Assembly (NCBI GenBank): GCA_946902985.2
Contig: OX336389.2
Coordinates: 1,011,809,441-1,011,873,440, forward strand
Length of the DNA: 64,000 bases
Source of the DNA: Meconema thalassinum
Taxonomy: Eukaryota > Arthropoda > Insecta > Orthoptera > Tettigoniidae
Direction: 5' to 3'
Shown here: positions 46,388-57,593 of the stretch, piece after piece
How positions within the stretch are numbered: position 1 is the stretch's first letter
Layout: each line of letters begins with the position of its first letter
Program-made: the position numbers and the translations under genes
The notes under the pieces: model-generated
Databases searched by the model: none
What the model was told of the DNA's origin: nothing
What the model saw: only the letters and a program-made list of their open reading frames with translations

Positions 46388-48862
46388 TTAGGCTATGGGC
46401 TTAACACTCCTCATTAGTACTGGAAATATGCATTCTTTCCAGAACTTTTCAGCTTCATTAATGGCTCTAATAGCCAGTTCCTCATCGTATTCTACCCAAA
46501 AAATAGAAATACGCTTTGTTGCTTCAAAACTTGGATCAGCAACACAAAAAACACCCTTTTCCATTTTTGAAAAATGCATCTGCATTTGAATCTGCAGTAG
46601 GAACTTGTCACTTATTTTGCCATTGTTGACATAATTTCTTACTGAAGCTTCTCTAGCTGGAGACTTAACTTCCACAACAAAGTCCTTTCCAATGCCATCT
46701 GGTGAAGCTCCCTTTACAGGATGTGATGCAGAAAGCAGGAGACCACTCTTTTGTATTTTGGTGCCAAGTAGGGCTTGTAAAGTGGCTATGACTTCAGTTT
46801 CAAGTGTACATCCCCTTTTCATTGCTTTAGTCTGTGTTGTTTTCACAGCACCGATCACTCGTTCCACAAATGTCCCATCAGATGTTCTGCACCTAGTTGC
46901 TTCATGGAGCTTGGAGGCTGTGATTCTCATATATCTGAGTTCATGCCAAGCTGGATCATTATGTTTTTTCAAAGTTTGCCTTTCTGCCAACTTAATAGAC
47001 TCGAAGTCCATGTTCTCTTTTGCAAATGTGAGAAAAGAATCACTATCTCCACCTCTTTCTGCAAATTTAATCGCAAGATAGTGCAATGACAGATTCTTGA
47101 TGCAGTCACTTTCAGTGAAATACCTGCACAGTTGGTTTTCAATTTTAAGCTCTTTACCTGCAACAACACCGACAGCAGTGGCTCAGCTGACTAAAGCGCA
47201 GTGTTAGGTCATGGGACCAAGCTCTCTGCTGAGACTCGGTAGACTCGTGGGTTCGAGCCCCACCGTCGGCCGTCCTTGAAATGGTTTTCCGTGGTTTCCC
47301 ATTTTCAACACCAGGCAAATGCTGGGACGGTACCTTCCGATAGGCCACGGCTGCTTCCTTCCACATCCTTGCCCAGTTTCATTGATCTTCATCCATTCCA
47401 CCTCTCATCCCGACGCGCAGGTCGCCCACGGGCGTCGAATAGAAAGACCTGCATTCGGCCTCTGAGGAGGCCACACGAATAAAAAAAAAACCTGCAACAA
47501 CTACAGCATTTAAGAAGCTGCCATTAGAGGAACTACTGTCAGTTGTTACCTCAGTACTTTGCTTCTTTTTACCCAAGTCCTTTGCAGTGATAAATTTCTT
47601 CGATGTCCCAACAGCAGATAGCTCTGATTTTTTCCAGTAGCACTTCACAGATGTCGTGGCTTTCTCCTCACTTCGACGATGCACCCACATCAGAAATGCT
47701 ATTGCATGTTTACAACCACCTGTATGGAAAGAAATCAAAATGACAGCACCTATGGATTTACATATAAATGGGCAAAGGGAGAGAAACCCATAGGCTGTGT
47801 TTGTATATTGAAAATAATAACAATAAAAATTATAATGTACGAAATGATGAAATAATAAGATAATAATACAGATAATAGTATGACAGAATTTTATATTTTC
47901 CTCTTTGGTGGTTTTATGTAGGCCTACATACTGTAGGCTATCTTCTTTTTTTCTGTTTATATTATAATTTTTCAAACTTAAGATTACCAGTACTTGCAAT
48001 TATTGTTGTTATCATTTTATTTTCCTCGAAGGGGTCTACTCCTTAGCATAAGAGTTAAAATTTTTAGGCCTAAATATGCTGTTTACCAAGTTTATATAGG
48101 ATACTCACCAGATGGTGCAGCACAGTCATGGCATTCTACTCTATCTATGCAGTACTGTTCCTCATCTACAATTAGTGTGACTGTATAATTTTTGGATCTG
48201 ACCTTGTGCTCAGGACATATTTTGCATTTTACTATGCATTTCCCACTTTGTCGCTTCACTTGAACATACCCTAAAGCGCTGTCACCATAATTTTCTCTGC
48301 CAGCACTGTAACAATATTATATTTTATTGTACAATACAGATGCAAGGAAATTAACTGAAGTTACTTAATGTTTCCTTTTCATTGGCCTTTGGAGGGGGAG
48401 GGCAGTTGCCCCAACTAAAAATATACCTATTTTCAAGATTGATAGATTATAGAAGCATTTATTTTTGAAATTTTACAATAATTGTACTCCTAAGCATAAG
48501 AGTTATGTTTAAAAAGTTTTTAGGCCTAAATTTGCGTTTTTTATGTTAGTTTTAGGCCCGTCTTGATCCGTACCATACCTTGGTAATGGTGAAAATTGAT
48601 TGTATTTTCTAACATGTGAACCAATCTAGAAAGAAATATGGGAAATGGGACTTAAGTGATATGTTTCTTTTCACGTTCCTTGTTATCCTAACACTAAGAG
48701 TTACAGAACGTATATACAAGATCCCACTTACCTATTTTCTTTTGATCCGCGAATTTCTGCAGCCACAAAACAGTCATTAGTTTTCAAGAATGATGCTACC
48801 ATGATGGCATCCACACATGGTAGATTGTCAGACTGTGCTCTTTTAAAGCCTTCTTCTGTCAT
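46388..48862 (-). pseudogene. YqaJ-type nuclease protein of the ISL2EU element, broken by a SINE
   Basis: Three exons with consensus borders: 48862-48732 (ATG start, donor GTAAGT), 48305-48109 (donor GTGAGT) and 47719-46388. Exon 2 and the start of exon 3 carry clustered Cys and His (KCKICPEHK, ECHDCAAP, GCKHAIAFLMW), which resembles a SWIM zinc finger. The C-terminal part is a YqaJ/lambda-exonuclease-like domain with WHELRYMRITASKLHEA, GASPDGI (Asp), VVEVKSP (Glu and Lys) and LLQIQMQMHF (Gln), so the expected catalytic residues are all present. A SINE at 47168-47489 with its duplicated target lies in exon 3. Removing it (334 bases) restores the frame and gives a coding length of 1326 bases (441 codons plus stop). 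No other lesion was seen. The role in transposition is thought to be DNA end processing, but this is not established. Confidence 0.8.
47168..47489 (+). repeat. tRNA-derived SINE inside a coding exon, 12-bp target duplication
   Basis: Same family as 10894-11209: GGGTTCGAGCCCCACCGTCG, TTTTCCGTGGTTTCCC, and the end GAGGCCACACGAATAAAAAA. It is flanked by ACCTGCAACAAC at 47156-47167 and 47490-47501. It is in antisense orientation to the nuclease gene it interrupts. The tail of about ten A is uninterrupted, suggesting a young insertion. Confidence 0.9.
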
Positions 48863-49146
48863 TTTGAAATCAATTGTGGTTTTTTTTCGCAATCACGAAT
48901 AATGATTATTCGGCTTTTAGTAGCAGCAGATGCACGATGGCTGGCGAAGCTTCATGCGGTGCTAAACGGTGACGTCACATCCCGCCGCTTACGTCACAGG
49001 ACGTTTTACTCGCCTTGCGGAAAGAGACTTTTAAATATCTTTATAATGACAGAAAACAAAGCAACTTATCACAATGCAATATGTTTCCATACTATTTAAT
49101 GGGTGTACTTTCAAAAATTATTTTTTTGAAAATTACGCATGTTCCC

Positions 49147-50384
49147 AATTGCAGATACCCAACGTTTCTTCAAATTCTCTTATTCGGGGAACTTAGACAC
49201 TTGAACTTTATTTTCATTATCATAATTACCCCCTGTACTTCGGCACACACACACGCCACTTTTAAACCATACTTTACAGCAAAAAACTGAAGAAATCGCA
49301 GAATAACTACAACGGCATGTCCACACACATCTGCCTTCGAGATCCACTATATTGGCTACTTTCAATTCAGTACCATGGCTTTCTATCCAGGTGGTGTTGT
49401 ATCAAGTGAGGTAGGTATAGTTGGGACGGCGAGTGGCAAAGCGCTAGAGTTGAGCTGCCAGTTGTGGCCAGACAGGTTTCTAGCCACGTTTCCTTGTTGG
49501 GAGAACAGCGTTCGCAGTGAGTTCTCGTACACCGTGCTGCCAACATCATGTCTGACTACGAATATAATCCTTTCCGCACAGTTCTCTGACCAGCCATAAG
49601 GGAATCTTCTCCTCCACCGCTCCAGCTTCCCAGTACTGATACCGATACTTGAGGTTTCACCAATCGACGGTCAAGCTGTATCATGTGCATGCAGGTCGTC
49701 TTGCGTGACATCAGAATAGTATCGATATCACTCTGAGAATAACCGGCGGCCATGCTGCAGGTCATGTAGATTCTTTGTCGATATTTGTCTATACCCAGAA
49801 ACTGTCGTTCTAGTTGTGCCATTTGAAAACAGCCATGTGGCATCATAAAGTGACTGTATCTACCTAATAGGCAATACTTGCTTCTTTGAGATCTAGCTAA
49901 ATTACAGTCGGATTTTATGGTCTTCCAAATAAAGGAGCTAATACAAACACTGTTAACTCACGAACGATCTGTCCAAGAACCACATATCTGTAAGGTTCTC
50001 ATTCTTTAACTGATAATATGAAATCTCAATGGGCAACAACTGTCGAGAGATTTTAAACTATCCAGGAAACACTTCCTTCGTGGCCAGTAAGTTAATGGAT
50101 TTAGCTCCGACAGGCCTACATATCGATCACTTGGCCATATAGTTTAACTAAACTGGCGGAAAAATATATCCCAACACCAAGAAGGGGTTGTGCTAGATTA
50201 ACGAACGTTGCTAGGTGTGTTTATACATCTGAAAAATGTGGTTGATTCAAATTTCCCGCAAATCGCATTAGCGTGGCGCTAGTTGTGGCCCCATGACGTC
50301 AGGTTTGCTTTAAATACGGGATGTACTGTGTGAGATCGTTAAGTACCTTAGAGATTGGACGGAGTGACTGTGAGTGGGTCAAGA
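49147..50384. other. unassigned DNA upstream of the Tc1 relic
   Basis: Nothing firmly recognisable. A minus-strand open stretch at 49846-49556 reads like a decayed protein fragment (LERQFLGIDKYRQRIYMT), but I cannot name it. The left terminal repeat of the following Tc1 relic should lie at about 50200-50300 but was not identified. Confidence 0.3.
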
Positions 50385-50868
50385 ATGCCTTTACGACGAC
50401 GGAGAGGCCAGTATCAATAGCCCAGTGCGTTTCAATGAGGCTGTGTAATATGGCTGTGTGAAGGTGGATTTTCCATCCGCGCTATTGCAGAACGACTTGG
50501 CAGGAATGTCTCCACTGTACATGCGTGCGGGCAGCATTGGTCACGATAAGTTACGGTCGCAAGAAGACCGGGCTCCGTACGTCCCCGTGGCACAACCGAG
50601 AGGGAGGACCGCTTATACGGCGTATGGCTTCGGCGCATCGGACGGCGTCTGGAGCAGCAATTCGAGCGGCAGTTGGTACCGCAGTGATGCAACGAACTGT
50701 TCGAAGTCGCTTACTTGAACGATAGCTTCGAGCCAGGCGCCCTGCGGCATGCATTTCACTTACCCCAAACCACCGCTGTCTGCGACTTCAGTGGTGTCAA
50801 GCAAGAGCTCATTGGAGGATGGAGTGGAGGTCCGTTGTGTTTTCGGATGAAAGCCGATTCTTCCTTGG

Positions 50869-51013
50869 TAGCCCAGTCAATAAAGGTAAAAATATACGCT
50901 TTGTCGCAACTAATTAGAGGAAAGCTGAATTTTTGCAGGATGTTAGTATACAAAGTAAATAGCCAAAAATTACAAAGTCCCGACCCCCACCCCTCTTGCT
51001 TTCCCCCCCACCC
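50869..51013 (+). repeat. left terminal inverted repeat of the Academ-like element
   Basis: Imperfect inverted match to about 56683-56827. The outermost 18 bases match perfectly, and inner matched blocks are separated by small gaps. A C-rich tract (CCCCCACCCC) ends the repeat. Confidence 0.75.
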
Positions 51014-51793
51014 CCTCCTATACCTTGCTAGAGCAGTACTATGGTTAAATGCTTACAGCTCGAAAACTAATAAAGCTACAGACGTGATTGTTTTTTTATT
51101 TTACTCCTTACAATATTTTTAAAAATTTATTTAAGAATAATTTTTTATGTAGACAACCTATTATCGCCATAATACATTAATATATGCAGAAAACTGTCAT
51201 TGCAAAAAACAAAAAGTAATTTATACTAATTATAACTATTTACCCTTATGTCGTAGAAAAAATATGTTCGATTAAAATGTTTAGCTACTGTTATTATCTT
51301 GAACGTTATGGGTCTACAAAAGATATTTGTTAACATGATGGCTTCACAGAGCGATGAACAGTAGCGGACACCGCGCATCCCGCCGGGCAGCCGCGTATAG
51401 CGTGGTGTGGTGACTCGGCCGCTTGGCTGTCTGCATGAGTCAGACTGCACGTTGCAACTTGTTTGTTTACTGCCCTTTTATCTCTACTACGCTGCTTATT
51501 GAGTCCTTTTCGTTATTAGTGGGCCTTGCCTGTTTAGTGTTCGGTTAACCATGGCATTGTGCGGTTCGTTGCATTTTGTGTTTCGTGATAGTTTTACTTT
51601 TTGTACAGAAATACAAGTTGTTGTGTTGTGCCGAGTGCAGTGAAATGCTGATAGTTTTGCTATTGTTATGTATTGTTGAGCGAGATAAGCAAGATAAAAG
51701 GTAACCCTTAAAAATAGTAAAAACTTGTTAAATCTGAACTATTACCCACAAACTTTACAGCTAGGCGCTCTTTATTATCAACAGTTTTCAATA

Positions 51794-54700
51794 ATGACTG
51801 ATTTTACCAATATATGCGTAATATGTAATGAGGAAGTGAAAGATGCCGGGGTAACAGTCACTAAAGGTATAAACACTTTAATAAAATGTAGTATTGAGAG
51901 AAAAGACGAAATCCATAGGTTACTTGTTAACGTCGATGTAATAAAAGTACATACTGTATGCAGGCAAAATTATACCAAACCTAGCAATATTAAAGCAGCA
52001 TTAAAAGCTCAAAATTCGGAATCTTCCACCTTGCAGCGCCTTCTCAGAGAATTAGACCCCAAATTTGATTTCAAGCATGACTGTTTGTTATGTGAAAAAA
52101 AAAATGCTGTGTTTGACCCAAAACTTCCTTCTCAATACCGAACCCAAATTCATGAGGTTTCAACAATTGAAATAAAGCAAACTCTCCTTAATGCTTGTGA
52201 TAATAGGAATGATGATTGGGCCTGTAAAGTTAAGTCCAGGCTTTTAGATGTGATTGATTTAGTTGCGGCCGAAGCCCGTTATCATGGGAAATGTTATAAG
52301 GACTTTTGTAAACCTAAACCTCATGAACAAAAGGTAGGACGTCCATTATTAGCCGAGTCTGTAGATAAATTTAATTTGCTTACTAATTACCTTGAGAGCG
52401 ACAATGAGTGCCAGTATTCACTAAAAGAATTAAGAGAGATAGTAGTGGAGTTATGTGGTTCTGATATAGACTATAGTGATTATTATCTCAAGTCAAAACT
52501 TGTAGATTTTTTCAAAGATCGGCTAGTTGTACATAATTTATCTGGAAAGAGAAGTATTTTATGTATGTCACATACTAGTCACAAGGTATTAGATTCGTGG
52601 TACAAAAACAGAGAAACAACTACTGAAGACGAACGTAAAAGAATTGTTAGAACAGCAGCAGAAATCGTTAGGGAAGATATACAAAAAAAAAAAAAAGAAT
52701 TATGACTGTGGAAAATACGCAAGTGAAAAGGAAGTGAGTACTGTATCAAATGATTTGATTCCTGAAACATTGGCACTATTTACAACTACAGTAACTAAAA
52801 AAAGAGCTGGAAATTCGTCCCCTGATATAAGTAGAAAACGTGCTGTAATTAACCATACAATAATTTCAACTGTAAGACCAAGGTCCTTCTTGTCGTCAAT
52901 ACAAACTTCTTTGTCTTTATATTTGAATAGAATGTATGGGTCAACGCATCTCATTAAGGTACTCTCAGCGCTGGGAGTATGTTCTTCATATTATGAAAGT
53001 GACAGGTACATAAGGTCTTTAATAACGCAGGGACCCCCAGTCATAAAATATAATTCCTTTACACAGTACGTTTTCGACAACGCTGACGTTAACGTAAGAT
53101 CATTGGATGGTTTAAATGCATTTCATGCTTTGGGAGGAATTGCATGTATCTCTCCATCGTCCCACGTCTCCATTACCTCAGAAGTACCTAGATTAATTGA
53201 CGGGGCGTTCAAAGTTGCAGAAGAAATTCGTAAGCGAGCGTATATAAAGAAAATAACCAGTGGCTTAGCTGGAATCGTTATGGAAGACTTTTCAGATGTT
53301 ATATCATTAAGGAAAACAAATACACAGTATCTTTTATTCATCCACTTAATCTGCTATGGGTCAGTGGATGTAACACTCAACCTGGATGGAATGGTTTTAT
53401 GAGTGTCTCAACCCAAAAGTTAAAAAACCATGACACTTCATACATTTTAGCTATTCCCTTCATAGATATTGATCCAAACAACCCATCATCAGTGTACACA
53501 GCAGTATGTTTTGCAGCTGAGCAGTTCAGTAAGAACAAGCAAACATGCATTGTGACCTTTGACCAGCCACTGTACTTAAAAGCTATGGAAATCGTCGGTG
53601 GCTCTGAAGATCCATCTGATTTGTCAAAAGTTGTTGTAAGGTTAGGAGGTTTTCACTTATGTCATACTTAGGATGTATTGGTCGTATAATGGAAGGTAGT
53701 GGAATAAAGTCTCTATGGGAAACAGTGTACGGCAAGGCAACGGTCAAACACATGCTTACCGGGCATGCCTTTGCCAGAGCTGTGAGGGCATACATATTAA
53801 CTTATGCTGCTATTGTTGAAAAAGTGACAGAAGATGCGCCTTTACGTGAAAGTGTATTTTGCAATGACGTGCGAACAATTTACGACAAACTTTCTCGCAG
53901 TGAAATTTCTCAAGCAACTGCTTGTGATGATAAAGCTGTTCAATCTTCCGTGTCAAAATTGACAGACCATATCAATGTAAAGAAGTCAGTCAGCAGAACA
54001 TCAAAGCTTTGGCTAAATCTAATTCAGCAAGTTGACCTAATGTTAAATTTTATCCTAGCTGAGAGAACGGGAAACTGGAAATTGCACTTAGATACTGCCA
54101 CCGATATGCTTCCTTACTTTCATGCTGCAGGGCACCTTCCTTACGCAAAATCTGCTCATATGTATGTCCAAGAAATGGACAAACTGCAAACAAAGCTAAC
54201 TGAGGAAGAGTACGAACTTTTTGTAATGAAAGGTCTTTTCACTCTAAGAAGAAAAGAAGAGTTTTGGTCTGGAAATTGGAGTGATATGTGTATAGAGCAG
54301 TCTTTGATGAAGTCGTTAAAGTCAATAGGAGGTTTAACGCACGGTAGAGGAATAACTGAGAGCACCTTAAACAAATGGGTTTTAGAAGCCCCTTCATTTT
54401 TACGTGTAAGTGAAGCATTTAAAAGCTTTCTTGGACTGAACTACAATACTCACGAGCAACATGTAGAGCTGAGAGAAAGCCGCAAATCCAGAGACCTACA
54501 AGATTTATCAAAGTTCAAAGTTTGGCTAAGTCAGCACAACCCTTTTGCTTGCGGCAGTAGTGAATTGGTTTCTCTTTCAACGGGATTGGTATCAGACTCT
54601 TCAGTTAATTGCGATGATGCGTATGAAGTTGGCTTAAAAGCAATGGAAAATATGGTGGGAAAATCTTTCAATGACATAAAACTACAGCGGAAGGATATGG

Positions 54701-56140
54701 TTACAACACAGGCAAGTTTCAAGTCTATCAAAGTGAGATCTAAAGAAGTTTCAATTAACTCCCTGCAAATATTCAATCGAATTTTATGCATCTGTGACAG
54801 CCCCGTTAAGTTGAAATCTTATTTTTAGTTCGAATTAGCATCTCACCCACTGTCACTTTTTGACGAGGTATCAATACGTAAAGGTACGAAAGCATCGTTT
54901 ATGAAATTATTTGAAGATGGAATTGTTGAAGAAAGCTTCAAGGCAAATGAAGATGTTTTTGTGATGGATGGTGGATATTTGTTACATGCTGTGGTTTGGA
55001 GAAAAAACAGCACTTTTAAGGAAATAATAGATTCTTATTTAAGCTCTATACTTTGTAAATACGGAAATAAAGTTACAGTGGTATTCGACGGCTATCCCAA
55101 CTTTCCAACCACAAAACAGCAAGAACAAGAGAGAAGAGCATCAAAGAAATCTTCTCACACAATTTTTCTTGATGAAAATACAGTTTGCACAACACAACAA
55201 GCAGACTTTCTAGCAAACCCTCATAACAAAAAGAGGTTGATAGAAGCAATTACAACACGTTGTGTGACTGAGGATATTAAAGTTTTTTTCTGCGGAAGGT
55301 GACGCTGACACTGTCATTGTCGACCAGGCAATTAAATATGTGCAAACTAATGATACTACAGTTGTTGTCGTGGGAACTGATACAGATCTCTTGGTTTTAC
55401 TCGTAGTATTAGCTCTCCAGCAAGACGCCAAACTTTTCTTCTTAAAGCCTTCGTCGTCAATGTCCAAACTGTACTCTGTCGATTTTCTTATAAATCAACA
55501 TGTCAAGCAGCAAACTTTACTGCTTTTTTCTCATTCAATGACTGGTTGTGATACGACGTCTGCTTTCTATGGGCTAGGGAAGTTAAAAGCAGCCGACATG
55601 ATACGTAAATCAACTGAAGCTAGATCTCAGGCTGAGCTTTTCACAAAACAAGACATTACAAAAGATATCCTTCTAGAAATTGGAGAACAGTTTATCCTAA
55701 GCATGTACAACTTATCAAAGTTCATAACCCTCAATGAAGCCAGGTACTTTAAGTTCAAGCAATTAACCGCAAAAATGTCTCTCAAGTCTAATTTTGATTT
55801 AGCAAAACTTCCACCAACTTCAGATGCTGCTCGTCAACATATTTTGAGGGTTTACCACCAGATTCAAACTTGGTTAGGTTGTAAAATTCCGGCAGAAGAA
55901 TGGGGTTGGCAGTATACATCAAATAACAGACTGATACCTAAGCCCATGACGAATCCTGCTGCTCCAAATGAACTTCTTCTACTGATATCTTGTAATTGCA
56001 AAACATTGTGTGTTACAAACTGTAGTTGTCGTAAAGCTGGGTTCGATTGCACATCTATGTGTGGGAACTGCAGTGGAATGTATTGTAAAAATTCTTCCGA
56101 CCAAACCGATGAAACATTAGAAAATGACCCTTTATACTAA
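51794..56140 (+). pseudogene. Academ-like transposase region with C-terminal XPG/PIN nuclease, five lesions
   Basis: One long coding region read in consecutive frames. Residues 1-300 (51794-52705) have Cys/His clusters (NICVICNEEV, DCLLCEKKN, EARYHGKCYKDFC). The middle (to about 54828) has TFDQPLYLKAMEIVGG, VVRLGGFHL, YFHAAGHLPYAKSAH and FWSGNWSDMCIEQSLMKS, conserved blocks of a widespread transposon protein family; Asp/Glu catalytic candidates lie here. The C-terminal part (54901-56140) has XPG-like motifs: VFVMDGGYLLHAVVW, VTVVFDGYP, EGDADTVIVDQA, VVGTDTDLLVLL and SMTGCDTTSAFYGLGK. A CXC-type Cys-rich tail ends it (CNCKTLCVTNCSCRKAG). Lesions: an indel in the A13 run at 52683-52695; indels near 53375 and 53658; TAG at 54826-54828; and an indel at the T7 run at 55283-55289. 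All putative nuclease motifs survive. Start chosen at the ATG 51794 because the preceding codons look non-conserved. Confidence 0.75.
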
Positions 56141-56682
56141 AAAAAAGGAAAAACATAAACGTTGTTTATTATTAGGCCGTGTTAGTTGTGCAGGAATTAA
56201 TAAGTTATCAAAAATACTATACAATGAAACTTTATTATTTGTCAGCTATAAAAGTGTACTAAGTACAGGATTTTGGTAATGAAAAGTTGAAGTTAAAGTT
56301 TTTATATTTCATCATCATAAACTCAATGACTATTCAAGATTACTGTTCATCGCTCTCTTTGAAGCCATCATTTGACCGGTAGGCATTATAGTAGACACAT
56401 ATTTTTAAAGCTAATTAAATTGTCTATAAGTTTTGTGCAAAACATTTCATTGTATGACGGAAGGATAAAAAGGTACAATAGGTTGAAGTTACTTTTTGTG
56501 TTTTGTAGTGGCAGTTTTTGCATATATTGGAGTATTACTGTGAAATTACGCTATCTACATAAAAAGTTTATATGACATAATTTGTTTAGAATAATGTTAG
56601 GCGTAAGATTATTAAAAATCGCGTTTGTAACTTCATTAGTTCTTTAACTGTAAGCATTAAACCAGAGTACTCCACTTGTAAG

Positions 56683-56827
56683 GTTGGGGAGGGGGTGGGG
56701 GTGGGGGGAAGCAAGGGGGGGGTCGGGACTTTGTGTTTTTTTACTTTATACTTTATATACTAACATCCTGAAAAAAATCAGCGTTCCTCTAATTAGTTGC
56801 GACACTAAACCTTTATTGACTGGGCTA
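56683..56827 (-). repeat. right terminal inverted repeat of the Academ-like element
   Basis: Inverted partner of 50869-51013. The G-rich inner border (GGGGGTGGGGGT) mirrors the C-rich inner border of the left repeat. Confidence 0.75.
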
Positions 56828-56949
56828 TGGGGCCAGTGGTGGCCGTGTGTTGGTTAGAAGGAGGCCTGATGAGCGCCTGCATTCCACCTGTCTGTGGCGT
56901 TGGCCCACTGGACCTACACCGGGCGTTCTGGTTTGGGGAGCAATTTCCT

Positions 56950-56958
56950 ATGATGATG

Positions 56959-56992
<34 letters not shown>

Positions 56993-57366
56993 TATCGTAT
57001 GGCCTCGGTGCCGGGTGCAGGCTTTGTAATTTGACACCCAGAGAGTAGCTTGCATGTCGAATTTCGTTGTTCCTTGAATCACAATGAAAGTCAAGGAGGT
57101 TAGATATCTAAGCTCCTTGAACATTATAGCGCTTTATAGTAGAGAAATGAGGAACTTTGTGTTGGCGGAAACTCCCGAGATTAATTTTGCCATTATGAAC
57201 ACGGCCTACTGAATTCAAATGGGTTCTGTGACATGCCAACATCGTATGACATGCCTGTCGTATTTTTGCCGCCTTTCAAAAAAAAATCACTTACCACGGC
57301 CAGGAGCGAACCTGCAAACTTGGGGTTAGTAGACCGGCACTCTATCCACTCACCCACCGTGGCACT
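56950..57366 (-). repeat. tRNA-derived SINE with AAT tail, inside the Tc1 relic
   Basis: The minus strand begins with a tRNA-like head (GTGGGTGAGTGGATAGAGTG as A-box region, GCAGGTTCGCTCCTGGCC as B-box) at about 57366-57290. It runs to an ATT/AAT microsatellite tail at 56958-56990. It separates TPGVLVWGAIS from the part of the Tc1 transposase that holds the second Asp. Confidence 0.65.
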
Positions 57367-57593
57367 CTCGTGGTTATCCCACGCACCCTGACTGCAGATG
57401 TGTACGTCCGTCTGGTGATTTGACCTGTTGTGCTGCAATTCATGAACAGCATTCCTGTTTTTTTTTTCAACAAGATAACGCACGCCCCCAAACCGCTGTT
57501 GTAACCCAACGTGCTCTACAGAGTGTCGACATGCTGCCTTGGCCTGTTCAATCCCACGATCTGTTCCCAATGGAGCACGTATGGGACATCGTG

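Larger units (their letters stand above)
41836..49146. mobile_element. ISL2EU-type two-gene DNA transposon (putative borders)
   Basis: Two convergent genes, a THAP/DDE transposase (plus) and a YqaJ-nuclease protein (minus), are the known gene pair of the ISL2EU group of PIF/Harbinger-related elements. Candidate inverted ends are GGGAACATGCATGAT at 41836-41850 and, read from the right, GGGAACATGCGTAAT at 49146-49132 (13 of 15 match). A clean target duplication is not visible, so the exact borders are uncertain. Nested inside are a 1273-bp element with a tandem array and a SINE. The gene identification is much stronger than the border call. Confidence 0.6.
50869..56827 (+). mobile_element. complete Academ-like DNA transposon with XPG/PIN-type nuclease
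   Basis: 5959 bp. The inverted ends start TAGCCCAGTCAATAAAGG on both sides, and imperfect inverted similarity continues for about 145 bases (GTCGCAACTAATTAGAGGAA, CAGGATGTTAGTATA, ACAAAGTCCCGACCCC). It is flanked by TGG (50866-50868) and TGG (56828-56830), a 3-bp target duplication. The host Tc1 transposase frame continues across once it is removed, confirming the borders. A short 3-bp duplication plus a transposase-like protein fused or adjacent to an XPG/PIN nuclease is what I know of the Academ superfamily (AcademX). I did not confirm this against a reference. Confidence 0.75.
50385..57593 (+). pseudogene. Tc1-like transposase cut by two insertions
   Basis: N-terminal part 50385-50868: MPLRRRRGQYQ start, helix-turn-helix GGFSIRAIAERLGRN, and the first catalytic Asp in VVFSDESRFFLG. 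Coding resumes at 56831 after the Academ-like insertion (RVLVRRRPDERL, GPTPGVLVWGAISY). It is lost again at about 56950 in a SINE and resumes near 57366 (FQQDNARPQTA with the second Asp, and MEHVWDIV with the Glu). The Asp-Glu spacing is 32 by my count, the same as in the element at 39174, so they belong to related lineages. It ends abruptly at about 57593, where LINE copy 2 begins. Several stops are also present (about 50418, 50436 and 50547). Dead copy. Confidence 0.75.

Noticed and set aside
47204..47482. Open frames on both strands within 47204-47482 (also 10916-11264 and 14592-14950)
   Set aside because: They lie wholly inside SINE copies and recur with each copy; SINEs do not encode proteins.
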